This document shows, piece by piece, positions 23,657-31,645 of a stretch of DNA of 40,333 nt. The notes under the pieces were generated by a model, which did not search any database, was not told where the DNA came from, and saw only the letters and a list, made by a program, of their open reading frames with translations. The position numbers and the translations under genes were made by a program. The first letter of the stretch is position 1; each line of letters begins with the position of its first letter. The stretch comes from an uncultured Chromatiaceae bacterium (GTDB lineage: Bacteria > Pseudomonadota > Gammaproteobacteria > DRLM01), in the NCBI GenBank assembly GCA_945787555.1, contig CALZJG010000066.1, forward strand, positions 1 through 40,333, read 5' to 3'.

Positions 23657-26302
23657 ATGATATTGCAAGCAGGCAAGCGGTTACGAATCGCGTCGCTGAC
23701 GGGTATCGTATTGCTGTTGGGCGGTTGTGGGGGGGGCGAACAAGATCCTGACCCGATCGTGCAGGATTTCCCCATCGCCTATGTGCAGCGCCCCGTGCCT
23801 TTAAATGATGACGGCGAGGTGGCGCGCAGTGATGTGCGGCGCTTGCTGACCTTCAACGCCGGCGGCGATCTCTATTTGCGCGATCGTGCCGCGTTGGATG
23901 CCCGCGAGCGCAATCTCACCGCCACAATAACCGCTGGCAGGGGCGATGTGCGTGATGTCGAAGCCGCCTACGACGGCACCAAATTGCTCTTCGCCATGCG
24001 CGAGCCGGCGCTGGAAAACGCAGCCGACGAGGAGCAACCGACCTGGAATATCTGGGAGTACGAGATCACTAGCCAGGCACTGCGGCGGGTCATCGAATCG
24101 GATATCACCGCTGAGGAAGGGCAGGACGTGGCGCCGCATTACCTGCCCGACGGGCGCATTGTGTTCTCGTCCACGCGTCAACGCCGTGCCAAGGCTATCC
24201 TGCTCGACGAAGGCAAGCCGCAGTTCTCGGCCTTGAACGAGGACGAGAGCGAACCGGCCTTGGTATTACACGTGATGAATGGCGACGGCAGCGACATTCG
24301 GCAGATTTCCTTCAATCAGAGTCATGACCTCGATCCCAGTGTATTGAGTAGCGGCGAGATCGTGTTCAGTCGTTGGGATAACCTGGGCGGTCGTGACCAA
24401 ATGGGGTTGTATAAGATCAACCCCGACGGCACCGGCTTGGAATTGCTGTACGGCGCGCATAGTCACGCCAGCGGCACCAATAATGCCGTCATCCAATTTT
24501 TGCAGCCGCGCGAGGCGCCCGACGGCAAACTTCTCAATTTAGTGGCGACCTTCCAGCCAAAATACGGCGGTGGCGAGGTGCTGGCTATCGATGTCGCCAA
24601 TTTCATCGATCACGACCAGCCGATCTGGGTCAATCAAGGCCTATATAGCGATGGCGCGCAAACACCGGCCACCGTCAACAGCGTGCGCACCAACAATACG
24701 CCGTCATCGGGGGGGCGTTTTCTAGCCGCCTATCCGTTATGGGATGGCACCCAGCGCTTATTGGTGAGCTGGAGTCCGTGCCGATTGATGGAGCGAACGC
24801 GCATCGTGCCGTGCAACCCCGAGCGGTTGGCGGCGGAGGAAGTTGTCGAGGCACCGCCGCTATATGGGTTGTATGTTTACAATCAGGTCGACCAGACCCA
24901 ATTGCCCGTCGTCGTGCCCAAGGAAGGCATGATATTCAGCGACGTGGTTGCCGCCCAGCCGCGTCCCCAGCCCGCTGTGCTCCTGGATAGACAAAGCGGC
25001 GTGCAGCTCAACGCCGAGTTCGTGGAACAGGGGGTTGGGGTGTTGCACATACGCAGCGTTTACGACCTGGATGGGGTTGATACCGCGCCGGGCGGTATGG
25101 TCGCTTTGGCCGACCCGCTGCAAGCCGATGCCGAGCAACGCCCGGCGCGCTTTCTACGCATCGAAAAAGCAGTGGCTATTCCCGCGGATGATGTCCAAGA
25201 CGTACCGGCCACTGCATACGGGCGTAGCCGCCAGCAAAAGATGCGCGAGATCGTCGGTTACGCTCCTATCGAGCCCGACGGATCGGTGATGGTGCAAGTG
25301 CCCGCCGACGTGGCGCTGGCGATATCGGTGTTGGACAAGAACGGCCGGCGCCGCGGCGCGCGCCATCAAAATTGGCTGCAAGTGCGTCCCGGTGAAACGC
25401 TGACCTGTAACGGTTGCCACGATCACGACAGTGGTCGTTCGCATGGTCGTGGCGAGGGCCCGCCGGCGCTCAATCTCGGTGCTGCGACGAGTGGGCTGCC
25501 GTTCCCTAATACCGACCCGGCCTTGATCGCCGAAATCGGTGAAACCATGGCGCAAACGCGGGTGCGAATTAGTTGCCGCAGCGATTGCGCCGCCCTCAAG
25601 CCCAGTGTCGACGTACTCTTTGAGGATGTGTGGACCGATGCGGCGTTGCGCGCCAAGGATGTCGGCTTCGCCTATCGTTACGCCGACTTGCTCACCCCGG
25701 TGCCGGTGTCGGCGAGTTGCACTACGACATGGACGCGTGCTTGCCGCAGCGTGATTCATTACGAGCAGCACATCCATCCTTTGTGGGGGAGGGCGCGGCC
25801 GGTGGTGGATAACTTGGGCTTTACTACTGATCGCAGGTGCACGCAGTGTCACAGCGTCGTCGATGCTATGGGCGCGGCACAAGTCCCCATCGCACAGCTC
25901 GACTTGAGCGATGGCGCCTCCAACGACGAGGCTGATCATTTTAATGCTTATCGCGAATTGCTCTTCCCCGATAACGAACAAGAGCTCTTTGAGGGAACCC
26001 TACAAGATCGTCGCGTGCAGCAACTCGATGCGGCCGGAAATCCGTTGTTCGAAACCGATGAGCAAGGAAATTTGTTGCTGGATATCGCCGGCCAGCCGAT
26101 ACCCGTGCTGGTGGTGGTGCGCGCCCAGGGTCCGTCCATGTCCACCGCCGGTGCCGCGGCCAGCGCCTTCTTCAGCCAGTTTGATGCGGGCGGCAGTCAC
26201 GCTGATTGGTTAACGGTGGCGGAGTTGCGCTTGCTTGCCGAGTGGTTGGATATCGGCGCGCAGTATTACAACAATCCTTTTGATGCGCCGACGGATGATT
26301 AA
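23657..26302 (+). CDS. HzsA-related lipoprotein: beta-propeller repeats and two CxxCH motifs
   Basis: The 881-residue protein has a lipoprotein signal (ASLTGIVLLLGGC) and a region of PD40/TolB-like beta-propeller repeats (DGRIVFSSTRQRR, SSGEIVFSRWDNLGGRDQMG, INPDGTGLELLYGAHSHASG). A beta domain follows (IEPDGSVMVQVPADVALAIS) that leads directly into haem motif CNGCH at 584-588. A second motif, CTQCH, is at 728-732. This order matches proteins annotated as related to the alpha subunit of hydrazine synthase, which share the fold but occur well outside anammox bacteria. Hydrazine synthesis is not implied: no beta/gamma subunits are present. ATG at 23657 chosen for the signal peptide. First gene of the rightward operon; overlaps the next by eight bases. 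Confidence 0.8.
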   Translation: MILQAGKRLRIASLTGIVLLLGGCGGGEQDPDPIVQDFPIAYVQRPVPLNDDGEVARSDVRRLLTFNAGGDLYLRDRAALDARERNLTATITAGRGDVRDVEAAYDGTKLLFAMREPALENAADEEQPTWNIWEYEITSQALRRVIESDITAEEGQDVAPHYLPDGRIVFSSTRQRRAKAILLDEGKPQFSALNEDESEPALVLHVMNGDGSDIRQISFNQSHDLDPSVLSSGEIVFSRWDNLGGRDQMGLYKINPDGTGLELLYGAHSHASGTNNAVIQFLQPREAPDGKLLNLVATFQPKYGGGEVLAIDVANFIDHDQPIWVNQGLYSDGAQTPATVNSVRTNNTPSSGGRFLAAYPLWDGTQRLLVSWSPCRLMERTRIVPCNPERLAAEEVVEAPPLYGLYVYNQVDQTQLPVVVPKEGMIFSDVVAAQPRPQPAVLLDRQSGVQLNAEFVEQGVGVLHIRSVYDLDGVDTAPGGMVALADPLQADAEQRPARFLRIEKAVAIPADDVQDVPATAYGRSRQQKMREIVGYAPIEPDGSVMVQVPADVALAISVLDKNGRRRGARHQNWLQVRPGETLTCNGCHDHDSGRSHGRGEGPPALNLGAATSGLPFPNTDPALIAEIGETMAQTRVRISCRSDCAALKPSVDVLFEDVWTDAALRAKDVGFAYRYADLLTPVPVSASCTTTWTRACRSVIHYEQHIHPLWGRARPVVDNLGFTTDRRCTQCHSVVDAMGAAQVPIAQLDLSDGASNDEADHFNAYRELLFPDNEQELFEGTLQDRRVQQLDAAGNPLFETDEQGNLLLDIAGQPIPVLVVVRAQGPSMSTAGAAASAFFSQFDAGGSHADWLTVAELRLLAEWLDIGAQYYNNPFDAPTDD

Positions 26303-27068
26303 TTTGGCCGAGCCGTGTCGTCCGCCCGGAAACTTTGTAACACGGTTGCTATTGTTGCTGTCGTGCGCGTTCACTTGCGTCGCACAAGCGGCGTCGGAGA
26401 ATCGCGTGATCGTAGTCGATCCGTATCTGGAATTACATACCGGTCCGGGGCGCGGTTATCCGATTTTTCATGTCGTGGAGCGTAATGAATCCGTCACGCT
26501 GCTACGTGGCAAAACGGACTGGATCAAATTGCGCACGGCCGATGGCAAGGAGGGTTGGGCGTATCGTGATCAGATGGAGCGCACCCTGGCGCCGTCCGGT
26601 GAACGGCTGCGTTTCACAGCGCAAACGGCGGAGGATTATCAGCGGCGGCGCTGGGAGTTGGGCCTGCTCGGCGGTGACTATGGCGGCGCAGCATTGATCA
26701 CGATCTACGCGGGATACACGTTTACTCCCACGTTGTCTGCGGAATTTTCCGCCTCGCAGGCCTTGGGCGATTTTTCCACTGCTACGATGGCGCACCTGAA
26801 TTTGCTTTCGCATCCCTTTCCCACCTGGCGCTACTCGCCGTTCTTCACCTTGGGCGCAGGCGGCGTGCGCACCGAGCCGCGCGTGACCCTAGTGCAAGCG
26901 CGGGATCGCAGCGATCCCACCGCCCATGTTGGGGTGGGAGTGCGAACGTATTTGACACGCCGGTTTATTTTTCGCGCCGAGTACAAGCATCATGTCGTAT
27001 TCACCGGCATAGACGAGCGTAACGAGGATATCGACGAATGGAAGGCGGGCTTCGCATTCTTTTTTTAA
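26295..27068 (+). CDS. SH3b domain plus outer-membrane beta-barrel protein
   Basis: A signal peptide (TRLLLLLSCAFTCVAQA) is followed by a bacterial SH3 domain (about 35-90: VDPYLELHTGPGRGYPIFHV, WIKLRTADGKEGWAYRDQM). Then comes a beta-barrel region of alternating strands (LITIYAGYTFTPTLSAEFSA, SPFFTLGAGGV, RFIFRAEYKHHVVF) ending in aromatic FAFFF. Terminal phenylalanine is the usual Bam recognition signal. SH3b domains bind peptidoglycan or peptides, so the protein may link the outer membrane to the wall. The start at 26295 overlaps the HzsA-related stop by eight bases; an ATG at 26283 is an alternative. Confidence 0.78.
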   Translation: MINLAEPCRPPGNFVTRLLLLLSCAFTCVAQAASENRVIVVDPYLELHTGPGRGYPIFHVVERNESVTLLRGKTDWIKLRTADGKEGWAYRDQMERTLAPSGERLRFTAQTAEDYQRRRWELGLLGGDYGGAALITIYAGYTFTPTLSAEFSASQALGDFSTATMAHLNLLSHPFPTWRYSPFFTLGAGGVRTEPRVTLVQARDRSDPTAHVGVGVRTYLTRRFIFRAEYKHHVVFTGIDERNEDIDEWKAGFAFFF

Positions 27069-27691
27069 AGCGGTTGCTGTGCGGGGCCGTCATGGTGAGC
27101 GGGCTGTCAGGCGTCGTCCGTGCTGCGGACGATGCCGTTGCTGCGCTCGATCCCGCCGTGGAGCGGCGCGAGGTGCAAACACCGCGCATCGATAGCGAAA
27201 ACTTTGAATTGGGCCTATACGCGGGTCTGTTGAGCGTGGAGGATTTTGGGGCCCATGCTGTGTTCGGTGTGCGCTTGGCCTATCACCTCAGCGAAGATTT
27301 TTTCGTCGAAGCCGCCTATGGGCAGAGTGATGCCGGCCTCACCAGCTTTGAGCGCTTGAGCGGCGCGGCGCGTTTGATCGAGGAGGAGGAAAGGACGATG
27401 CGGTTCTACAATCTCTCGCTAGGTGTCAATGTACTTCCCGGGGAAGCCTTTCTCGGCGCACGGCGCGCCTACGCCAACGCGTTGTATTTGATCGGCGGCG
27501 CCGGCAGTACGGATTTTGCCGGCGACGAGCGTTTTACTTTTAATTTCGGCGCGGGCTATCGGCTGTTGTTCAATGACTGGTTGGCGCTGCGCCTCGATGT
27601 GCGTGATCACGTGTTCGACATGGACTTGTTAGGCGTGGACGAGACTACCCATAACTTGGAAGTGTCGGGTGGCGTGACAGTGTTTTTCTGA
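27038..27691 (+). CDS. Outer-membrane beta-barrel protein
   Basis: The 217-residue protein has a signal peptide (LKRLLCGAVMVSGLSGVVRA) and a barrel domain from about 55 with amphipathic strands (FELGLYAGLLSVEDFGAHAV, VRLAYHLSEDFFVEAAYGQS, FTFNFGAGYRLLFNDWLALR) ending in GGVTVFF. It resembles small OmpA-like or 'outer membrane beta-barrel domain' proteins. It overlaps the previous gene by 31 bases, with AGGA nine bases before its ATG. It is paralogous in style to its upstream neighbour but lacks the SH3 domain. Confidence 0.8.
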   Translation: MEGGLRILFLKRLLCGAVMVSGLSGVVRAADDAVAALDPAVERREVQTPRIDSENFELGLYAGLLSVEDFGAHAVFGVRLAYHLSEDFFVEAAYGQSDAGLTSFERLSGAARLIEEEERTMRFYNLSLGVNVLPGEAFLGARRAYANALYLIGGAGSTDFAGDERFTFNFGAGYRLLFNDWLALRLDVRDHVFDMDLLGVDETTHNLEVSGGVTVFF

Positions 27692-27704
27692 AAGCGAGGT
27701 AGTT

Positions 27705-28205
27705 ATGCGTAGACCACATGTCGTCCTATCGTTAGTCTTCCTGTTCGGTTTCGTGCTCGCCGCGCAAGCTCCGGCTGCAGAGTTGGACGGTCCTGCTCAC
27801 GATTTCACCTTGAAAAGTCGCGGTGGAGAGAATCACAAACTCAGTGAACACATCGGCGACGTGGTGATGATCAATTTCTGGGCCTCGTGGTGCGGTCCGT
27901 GTCGCCAGGAAATGCCGCTGTTGGATGACCTGTACCGGCGCTATCAATCGCTAGGGTTTACTCTGCTCGGCGTTAACGTGGAAGAAGACAGTGCGCAGGC
28001 CGAGCGTATCTTGAAGGAAATACCGGTCAGCTTTCCCATTCTTTTCGATGCGGAGCACAAGGTGAGCAAGCTCTACGACGTGATCGCCATGCCCAGCACT
28101 GTGCTTGTCGACCGCGACGGCAATTTGCGCTATTTGCACAAGGGTTACTTGCCGGGTTACGAAGTCGAATATGAAAAGCAAGTGAAGGCCTTGCTGTTGG
28201 AATGA
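27705..28205 (+). CDS. TlpA-like periplasmic thioredoxin
   Basis: A cleavable signal (VVLSLVFLFGFVLAAQAPAA) precedes a thioredoxin fold of the TlpA/ResA class. The active site is WCGPC in MINFWASWCGPCRQEMPLLD, and the cis-proline loop is AMPSTVLVDRDGN. Such proteins reduce disulfides outside the cytoplasm, often in apocytochromes before haem attachment, or in copper-delivery proteins. In this operon, next to several CxxCH proteins, a role in keeping haem-binding cysteines reduced is a reasonable inference. Its stop overlaps the DUF4266 start by four bases (ATGA). Confidence 0.93.
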   Translation: MRRPHVVLSLVFLFGFVLAAQAPAAELDGPAHDFTLKSRGGENHKLSEHIGDVVMINFWASWCGPCRQEMPLLDDLYRRYQSLGFTLLGVNVEEDSAQAERILKEIPVSFPILFDAEHKVSKLYDVIAMPSTVLVDRDGNLRYLHKGYLPGYEVEYEKQVKALLLE

Positions 28206-28423
28206 ATATGAGAGCGCTGCTGATAGTCGTCGCCTGCGCCGCTTTGGCGGGTTGTGCCGTGGAGCCGTGGGTGAAACCCTACGAGCGTCAGCATCTCGCC
28301 GATCCCATCATGAGTTTTGAGCGCGGGCCGGCGGCGAGCGCCTACCTCAATCACGTCCACCAGGCGCGCGAAAGCGCGCGCGGCGCGGAGAGTGGCACCG
28401 GGGGTGGTTGTGGTTGCAATTAG
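28202..28423 (+). CDS. DUF4266 small lipoprotein
   Basis: The 73-residue protein has a lipoprotein signal (RALLIVVACAALAGC) and the DUF4266 signature: EPWVKPYERQHLADPIMSF, a central histidine (YLNHVHQARESARGAE), and the C-terminal glycine-cysteine tail GGGCGCN. The two terminal cysteines could bind metal or be redox partners for the adjacent TlpA-like protein. It overlaps both neighbours. DUF4266 and DUF3570 genes are, from memory, routinely adjacent; function is undescribed. Confidence 0.93.
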   Translation: MNMRALLIVVACAALAGCAVEPWVKPYERQHLADPIMSFERGPAASAYLNHVHQARESARGAESGTGGGCGCN

Positions 28424-29567
28424 AGCGGCGCTTTCCAAGCGGCTTGTTGCGGCGCTGCTCATCACGGTAGGTGGCAGCTTACCGTTGCTGGCGGCGGTGC
28501 TGCCCGAGGATCGCTTTGATGCGCTTTATCATGTCTATGACGGCGGCGGCGTGGAAGTTACCGGCCCTTCATTGCTGTTGCGCAAGCTGGTGGGCGAGAA
28601 TACCTCATTGACGGCGAATTACTATGTCGATGCCATCAGCAGTGCTTCCATTGACGTGGTGAGTTCCGCCAGCCCTTACCGCGAGCGACGTGTGGAGAAA
28701 TCCCTCGGTGTGGATTATCTGCATGACAAGACCATTTTCAGTCTCTCCTACACCGACAGTGATGAGAATGACTACAGCGCGCGCACTGCGCACTTCGGCA
28801 TCAGCCAGGGCCTGTTTGGTGATCTGACGACGGTGCGCATGGGTTATTCGCGGGGTTGGGATGCTGTGGGGCGCCGCGGTGACGGGACTTTTGCCGAGGA
28901 AATCGTCCGGCAGAACTATCGGTTGGGACTTTCGCAAGTGCTGACCGAGGATCTATTATTGGATGTGGGTTTCGAAGCCATCACCGATCAAGGTTATCTC
29001 AACAACCCGTATCGCTCGGTGCGTTATGTCGATTCGGTCAGTGCCCGCGGTTACAGCTTCGAGCCGGAAGTGTATCCCGGTACGCGCACCAGTACCGCCT
29101 TGGCGTTACGGGCGCTGTACTATCTACCTTACCGCGCCGCGTTAAAGGGCGAGTACCGTTACTTTGCTGATACTTGGGGTATCGACGCCATGCATTGGGA
29201 GGTCGGTTATACCCATCCCTGGCGCGAGCGCTGGATCTTCGATGCACGTTATCGTTATTACATGCAAGACCACGCCGACTTCTACAGTGATTTGTTTCCG
29301 CGCTTAGGCGCACAAAATTATCTGGCGCGTGATAAGGAACTCAGCACCTTTACCAGTCATACTGTCGGGTTCGGTGTGAGCTACGAGTTCACGCCGCAGG
29401 AGTGGCGTTACATTGACAAGGGCAGTCTCAATCTTTATTACGATTATATGCGCTTCGATTACGAGGATTTTCGCGACTTGCGCGTGAGTGGAGTCGGAGC
29501 CGGTGAGGAACCCTTATATGATTTGTCGGCGCATGTACTGCGGCTTTATGTCTCGCTGTGGTACTAG
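28410..29567 (+). CDS. DUF3570 outer-membrane beta-barrel protein
   Basis: The protein of about 385 residues has an N-terminal signal (KRLVAALLITVGGSLPLLAA) and DUF3570 features: ALYHVYDGGGVEVTGPSLLL, SLTANYYVDAISSASIDVVS, then RREVEK-like RRVEKSLGVDY. Long amphipathic strands with aromatic girdles follow, ending in RLYVSLWY. An outer-membrane barrel of about 16 strands is likely. The start is uncertain: GTG at 28404 or 28410, both inside the DUF4266 gene; 28410 follows a G-rich GGGGGTGG. It closes the rightward operon and is convergent with the next gene. Confidence 0.88.
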   Translation: MVAIRAALSKRLVAALLITVGGSLPLLAAVLPEDRFDALYHVYDGGGVEVTGPSLLLRKLVGENTSLTANYYVDAISSASIDVVSSASPYRERRVEKSLGVDYLHDKTIFSLSYTDSDENDYSARTAHFGISQGLFGDLTTVRMGYSRGWDAVGRRGDGTFAEEIVRQNYRLGLSQVLTEDLLLDVGFEAITDQGYLNNPYRSVRYVDSVSARGYSFEPEVYPGTRTSTALALRALYYLPYRAALKGEYRYFADTWGIDAMHWEVGYTHPWRERWIFDARYRYYMQDHADFYSDLFPRLGAQNYLARDKELSTFTSHTVGFGVSYEFTPQEWRYIDKGSLNLYYDYMRFDYEDFRDLRVSGVGAGEEPLYDLSAHVLRLYVSLWY

Positions 29568-29582
29568 CTGGACGCTGGTGTT

Positions 29583-30164
29583 TCAATGTTCGTTGGAGTC
29601 GCGTGTATCGGGTATGGCGATGGGTAGGGCGTCGCGGTCGTCGCGCAAGCTGCGTAGTGCGTGAGTGCTGCCGGTATCACGCCATAAATCGTAGGCGTGC
29701 AGGGGTTGCAAGCGGCCTTCGGGATCGCTCATTTCACGTATGGCGTGCAACACATCCATCAACGGTACGAACGTCGCGGACAAATGGTGATACATGTCGG
29801 CCGTGCTATGCTGCAGGCGCTCGGCGAGTTGCGAGTAGGCACTGCGACCCAGCTCCACGAAGTAGCTGATTTTCACTCGGCGTCGTTCGGCGCGACGCGG
29901 AAATAGGCCCGAATAGAGTAGGCACTTGTCACCCACGTCGCGCAATTGATCTTGTTGCATCCGGCCATGGAGGTGTTGGCTTTGTAGATATTCCAAACCC
30001 AGCACGCTGCCGGCGAGCTCGGGCCGCTCCGTGAATCGTACTAGCAGGAAGACGAGATAGCTTTGCAGCTCTTCGTCCAAGGGGCGGGCGGCGGCGTTCT
30101 GGGCATCGTTCACCAAGGCCAGCCATTCCGCCGTGGCACTAGTCTGTACAAGCAATGTTTCCAT
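29583..30164 (-). CDS. Unknown cytoplasmic alpha-helical protein (193 residues)
   Basis: No signal peptide, membrane segment or catalytic motif is visible. The sequence is mostly helical and charged (LDEELQSYLVFLLVRFTERP, GRSAYSQLAERLQHSTADMY). I do not recognise the family. A very strong ribosome-binding site, AAGGAGG, precedes the ATG at 30164, and a large palindrome lies just upstream, so expression is probably regulated. It is convergent with the DUF3570 gene and divergent from a beta-barrel gene. Confidence 0.75.
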   Translation of the reverse strand: METLLVQTSATAEWLALVNDAQNAAARPLDEELQSYLVFLLVRFTERPELAGSVLGLEYLQSQHLHGRMQQDQLRDVGDKCLLYSGLFPRRAERRRVKISYFVELGRSAYSQLAERLQHSTADMYHHLSATFVPLMDVLHAIREMSDPEGRLQPLHAYDLWRDTGSTHALRSLRDDRDALPIAIPDTRDSNEH

Positions 30165-30176
30165 GGCGCCTCCTTA

Positions 30177-30211
30177 CTTTAGATATCGGATGCTCATCCG
30201 ATGTCCTAAAG
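30177..30211. promoter_or_regulatory. 35-bp palindrome, candidate operator
   Basis: Perfect 8-bp arms ATCGGATG (30185-30192) and CATCCGAT (30195-30202) flank a CT centre. Beyond them CTTTAG (30177-30182) faces CTAAAG (30206-30211). The dyad lies 12 bases before the ATG of the 193-residue gene, overlapping the region where its promoter or leader must be, and within the divergent region of the beta-barrel gene. Consistent with a dimeric or tetrameric repressor site, or a leader hairpin. Confidence 0.6.
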
Positions 30212-30345
30212 CGAGCGCTAAGCAGTAGATCTTTGTGGATTTCACCGCCGCGCTCTAATACGTAGACTATGTCCAAGGCGGAGAATTCACCGCTTTGGTG
30301 CTAGCGATGGCCTGGGATGAACAGTGAAAACGAATAAAGGTGCAT

Positions 30346-31308
30346 ATGTTTAGCCAGGATTGCCGAGGAAAAGCCGCAATCCGCGTCACGCTTCTGGCAA
30401 GCGTCGCTGTGGTTGGGTTGCTGGCGCCCGCCGTCACGATGGCGCTGGATTTGGACTACGAGGCCAGTCTCGGGGTGGGCTATCGCTATGATGAATTGCG
30501 GTGGGATATCGCCGGCACCTTAGCCGGCACCAGTCCGAACATTCTCTCCGAATTGACCTGGCGCGACATGGAAAGCGCACAAGTACAGGCGGATGTGAAT
30601 ATGCTAGTGGACAACACGTTGTTATTACGCGGTCGCGGCAGCTATGGTGAAGTGCAGAACGGAAAGGCGCAGGATTCGGATTACAATGGTGACAATCGCA
30701 CGTTGGAATTTTCTCGATCCAACAGCGAAAGTGACGGCTATGTGGCTGATGTCGATGTCGGAGTCGGTTACCAATTTCGTGTTTATGACAGCTCGGTGGA
30801 ACGCTACGCTCGCATCATTCCCATGATCGGTTATGCGCGGCGTACGCAGCACTTCACCATTTTCGACGGCGAACAGACGGTGCCCGCGGCGGGGCCCATA
30901 GATGGCCTTCACAGCACTTACAGCACTGAATGGGAAGGGCCGTGGCTGGGTTTGTCTATCCGTATGGAGGCCGATGAGCGCACTACGGTTAATTTTGAAG
31001 TCCAGCGCCACTGGGCGGATTTCTATGCCGAGGCCAATTGGAATTTGCGTACCGATCTAGCTCACCCGGTGAGTTTCGTGCACGAGACCCAAGGTCGCGG
31101 CATGTTGGTGGCCATGGAGTTGTCCCATCAGTGGCGTGATCCCTGGGCTTTCGGCGTCCGCCTTGAATGGCAGGATTGGCAGGGGGAGCCCGGTGTGGAT
31201 CGCATTTTCGACGTGAGCGGCGCCTCGCCCAGTGTTCTGGTGACACGTCTCAACGGAGTGGATTGGGAAGCCTTCGCCGCCAGCCTGTCCGCCAGCTATC
31301 GGTTCTAG
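30346..31308 (+). CDS. Outer-membrane beta-barrel protein, omptin/Pom-like architecture
   Basis: The 320-residue protein has a signal peptide (VTLLASVAVVGLLAPAVTMA) and a barrel of alternating strands (YEASLGVGYRYDELRWDI, SELTWRDMESAQVQADVNML, VDVGVGYQFRVYDSSVERYA) ending with SLSASYRF, a typical C-terminal Phe signal. The pattern of 'SELTW...', a 'DYNGDNR' loop and a following long strand is reminiscent of omptin-fold or Protochlamydia outer-membrane-protein-type barrels, but I cannot confirm protease residues. The ATG at 30346 is preceded by AAAGGTG. Substrate unknown. Confidence 0.72.
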   Translation: MFSQDCRGKAAIRVTLLASVAVVGLLAPAVTMALDLDYEASLGVGYRYDELRWDIAGTLAGTSPNILSELTWRDMESAQVQADVNMLVDNTLLLRGRGSYGEVQNGKAQDSDYNGDNRTLEFSRSNSESDGYVADVDVGVGYQFRVYDSSVERYARIIPMIGYARRTQHFTIFDGEQTVPAAGPIDGLHSTYSTEWEGPWLGLSIRMEADERTTVNFEVQRHWADFYAEANWNLRTDLAHPVSFVHETQGRGMLVAMELSHQWRDPWAFGVRLEWQDWQGEPGVDRIFDVSGASPSVLVTRLNGVDWEAFAASLSASYRF

Positions 31309-31645
31309 GCGGCCACGTAACTAACTAGGCCGACGGGCGCGCTTAGACGCCGCCCTGGATGATATTGCAGCCTATCTGCGGAAAACGGCTCGCGTTCTGC
31401 CGCAGGCCAGTCATGGGTGCTGGGCGCGCCACGCCCGCCACGCCCACCTGGACGGGCGCAACGCTTGGCCCCTGGCCTCGCACATGGCTGTCCCCCCTGG
31501 GCTGACTCAAATCGGCCGCGTCCTCGGCCTTCCTCCGGGGACTCCCGGCAACATATCCGGGTTTAGCCACTCCGCCCCTGCCGTCTTCCGTTATAATCCC
31601 CAGCTTTTCACCGCACACATAAGTTAATGGAGAAAGGCCGTCGCC
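31309..31645 (+). other. Gene-free leader region upstream of glyQS
   Basis: About 340 very C-rich bases with no convincing frame. A perfect TATAAT (31592-31597) about 50 bases before glyQ is a probable -10 box; the -35 region is poor. Further upstream, CTGCGG (31376-31381) faces CCGCAG (31400-31405), and CCACGCC occurs twice in direct repeat. No tRNA or known RNA is recognisable. Confidence 0.45.

Noticed and set aside
23657-26302. Functional hydrazine synthase
   Set aside because: Only an alpha-like protein is present, no beta or gamma subunits, and the organism shows no anammox genes here.
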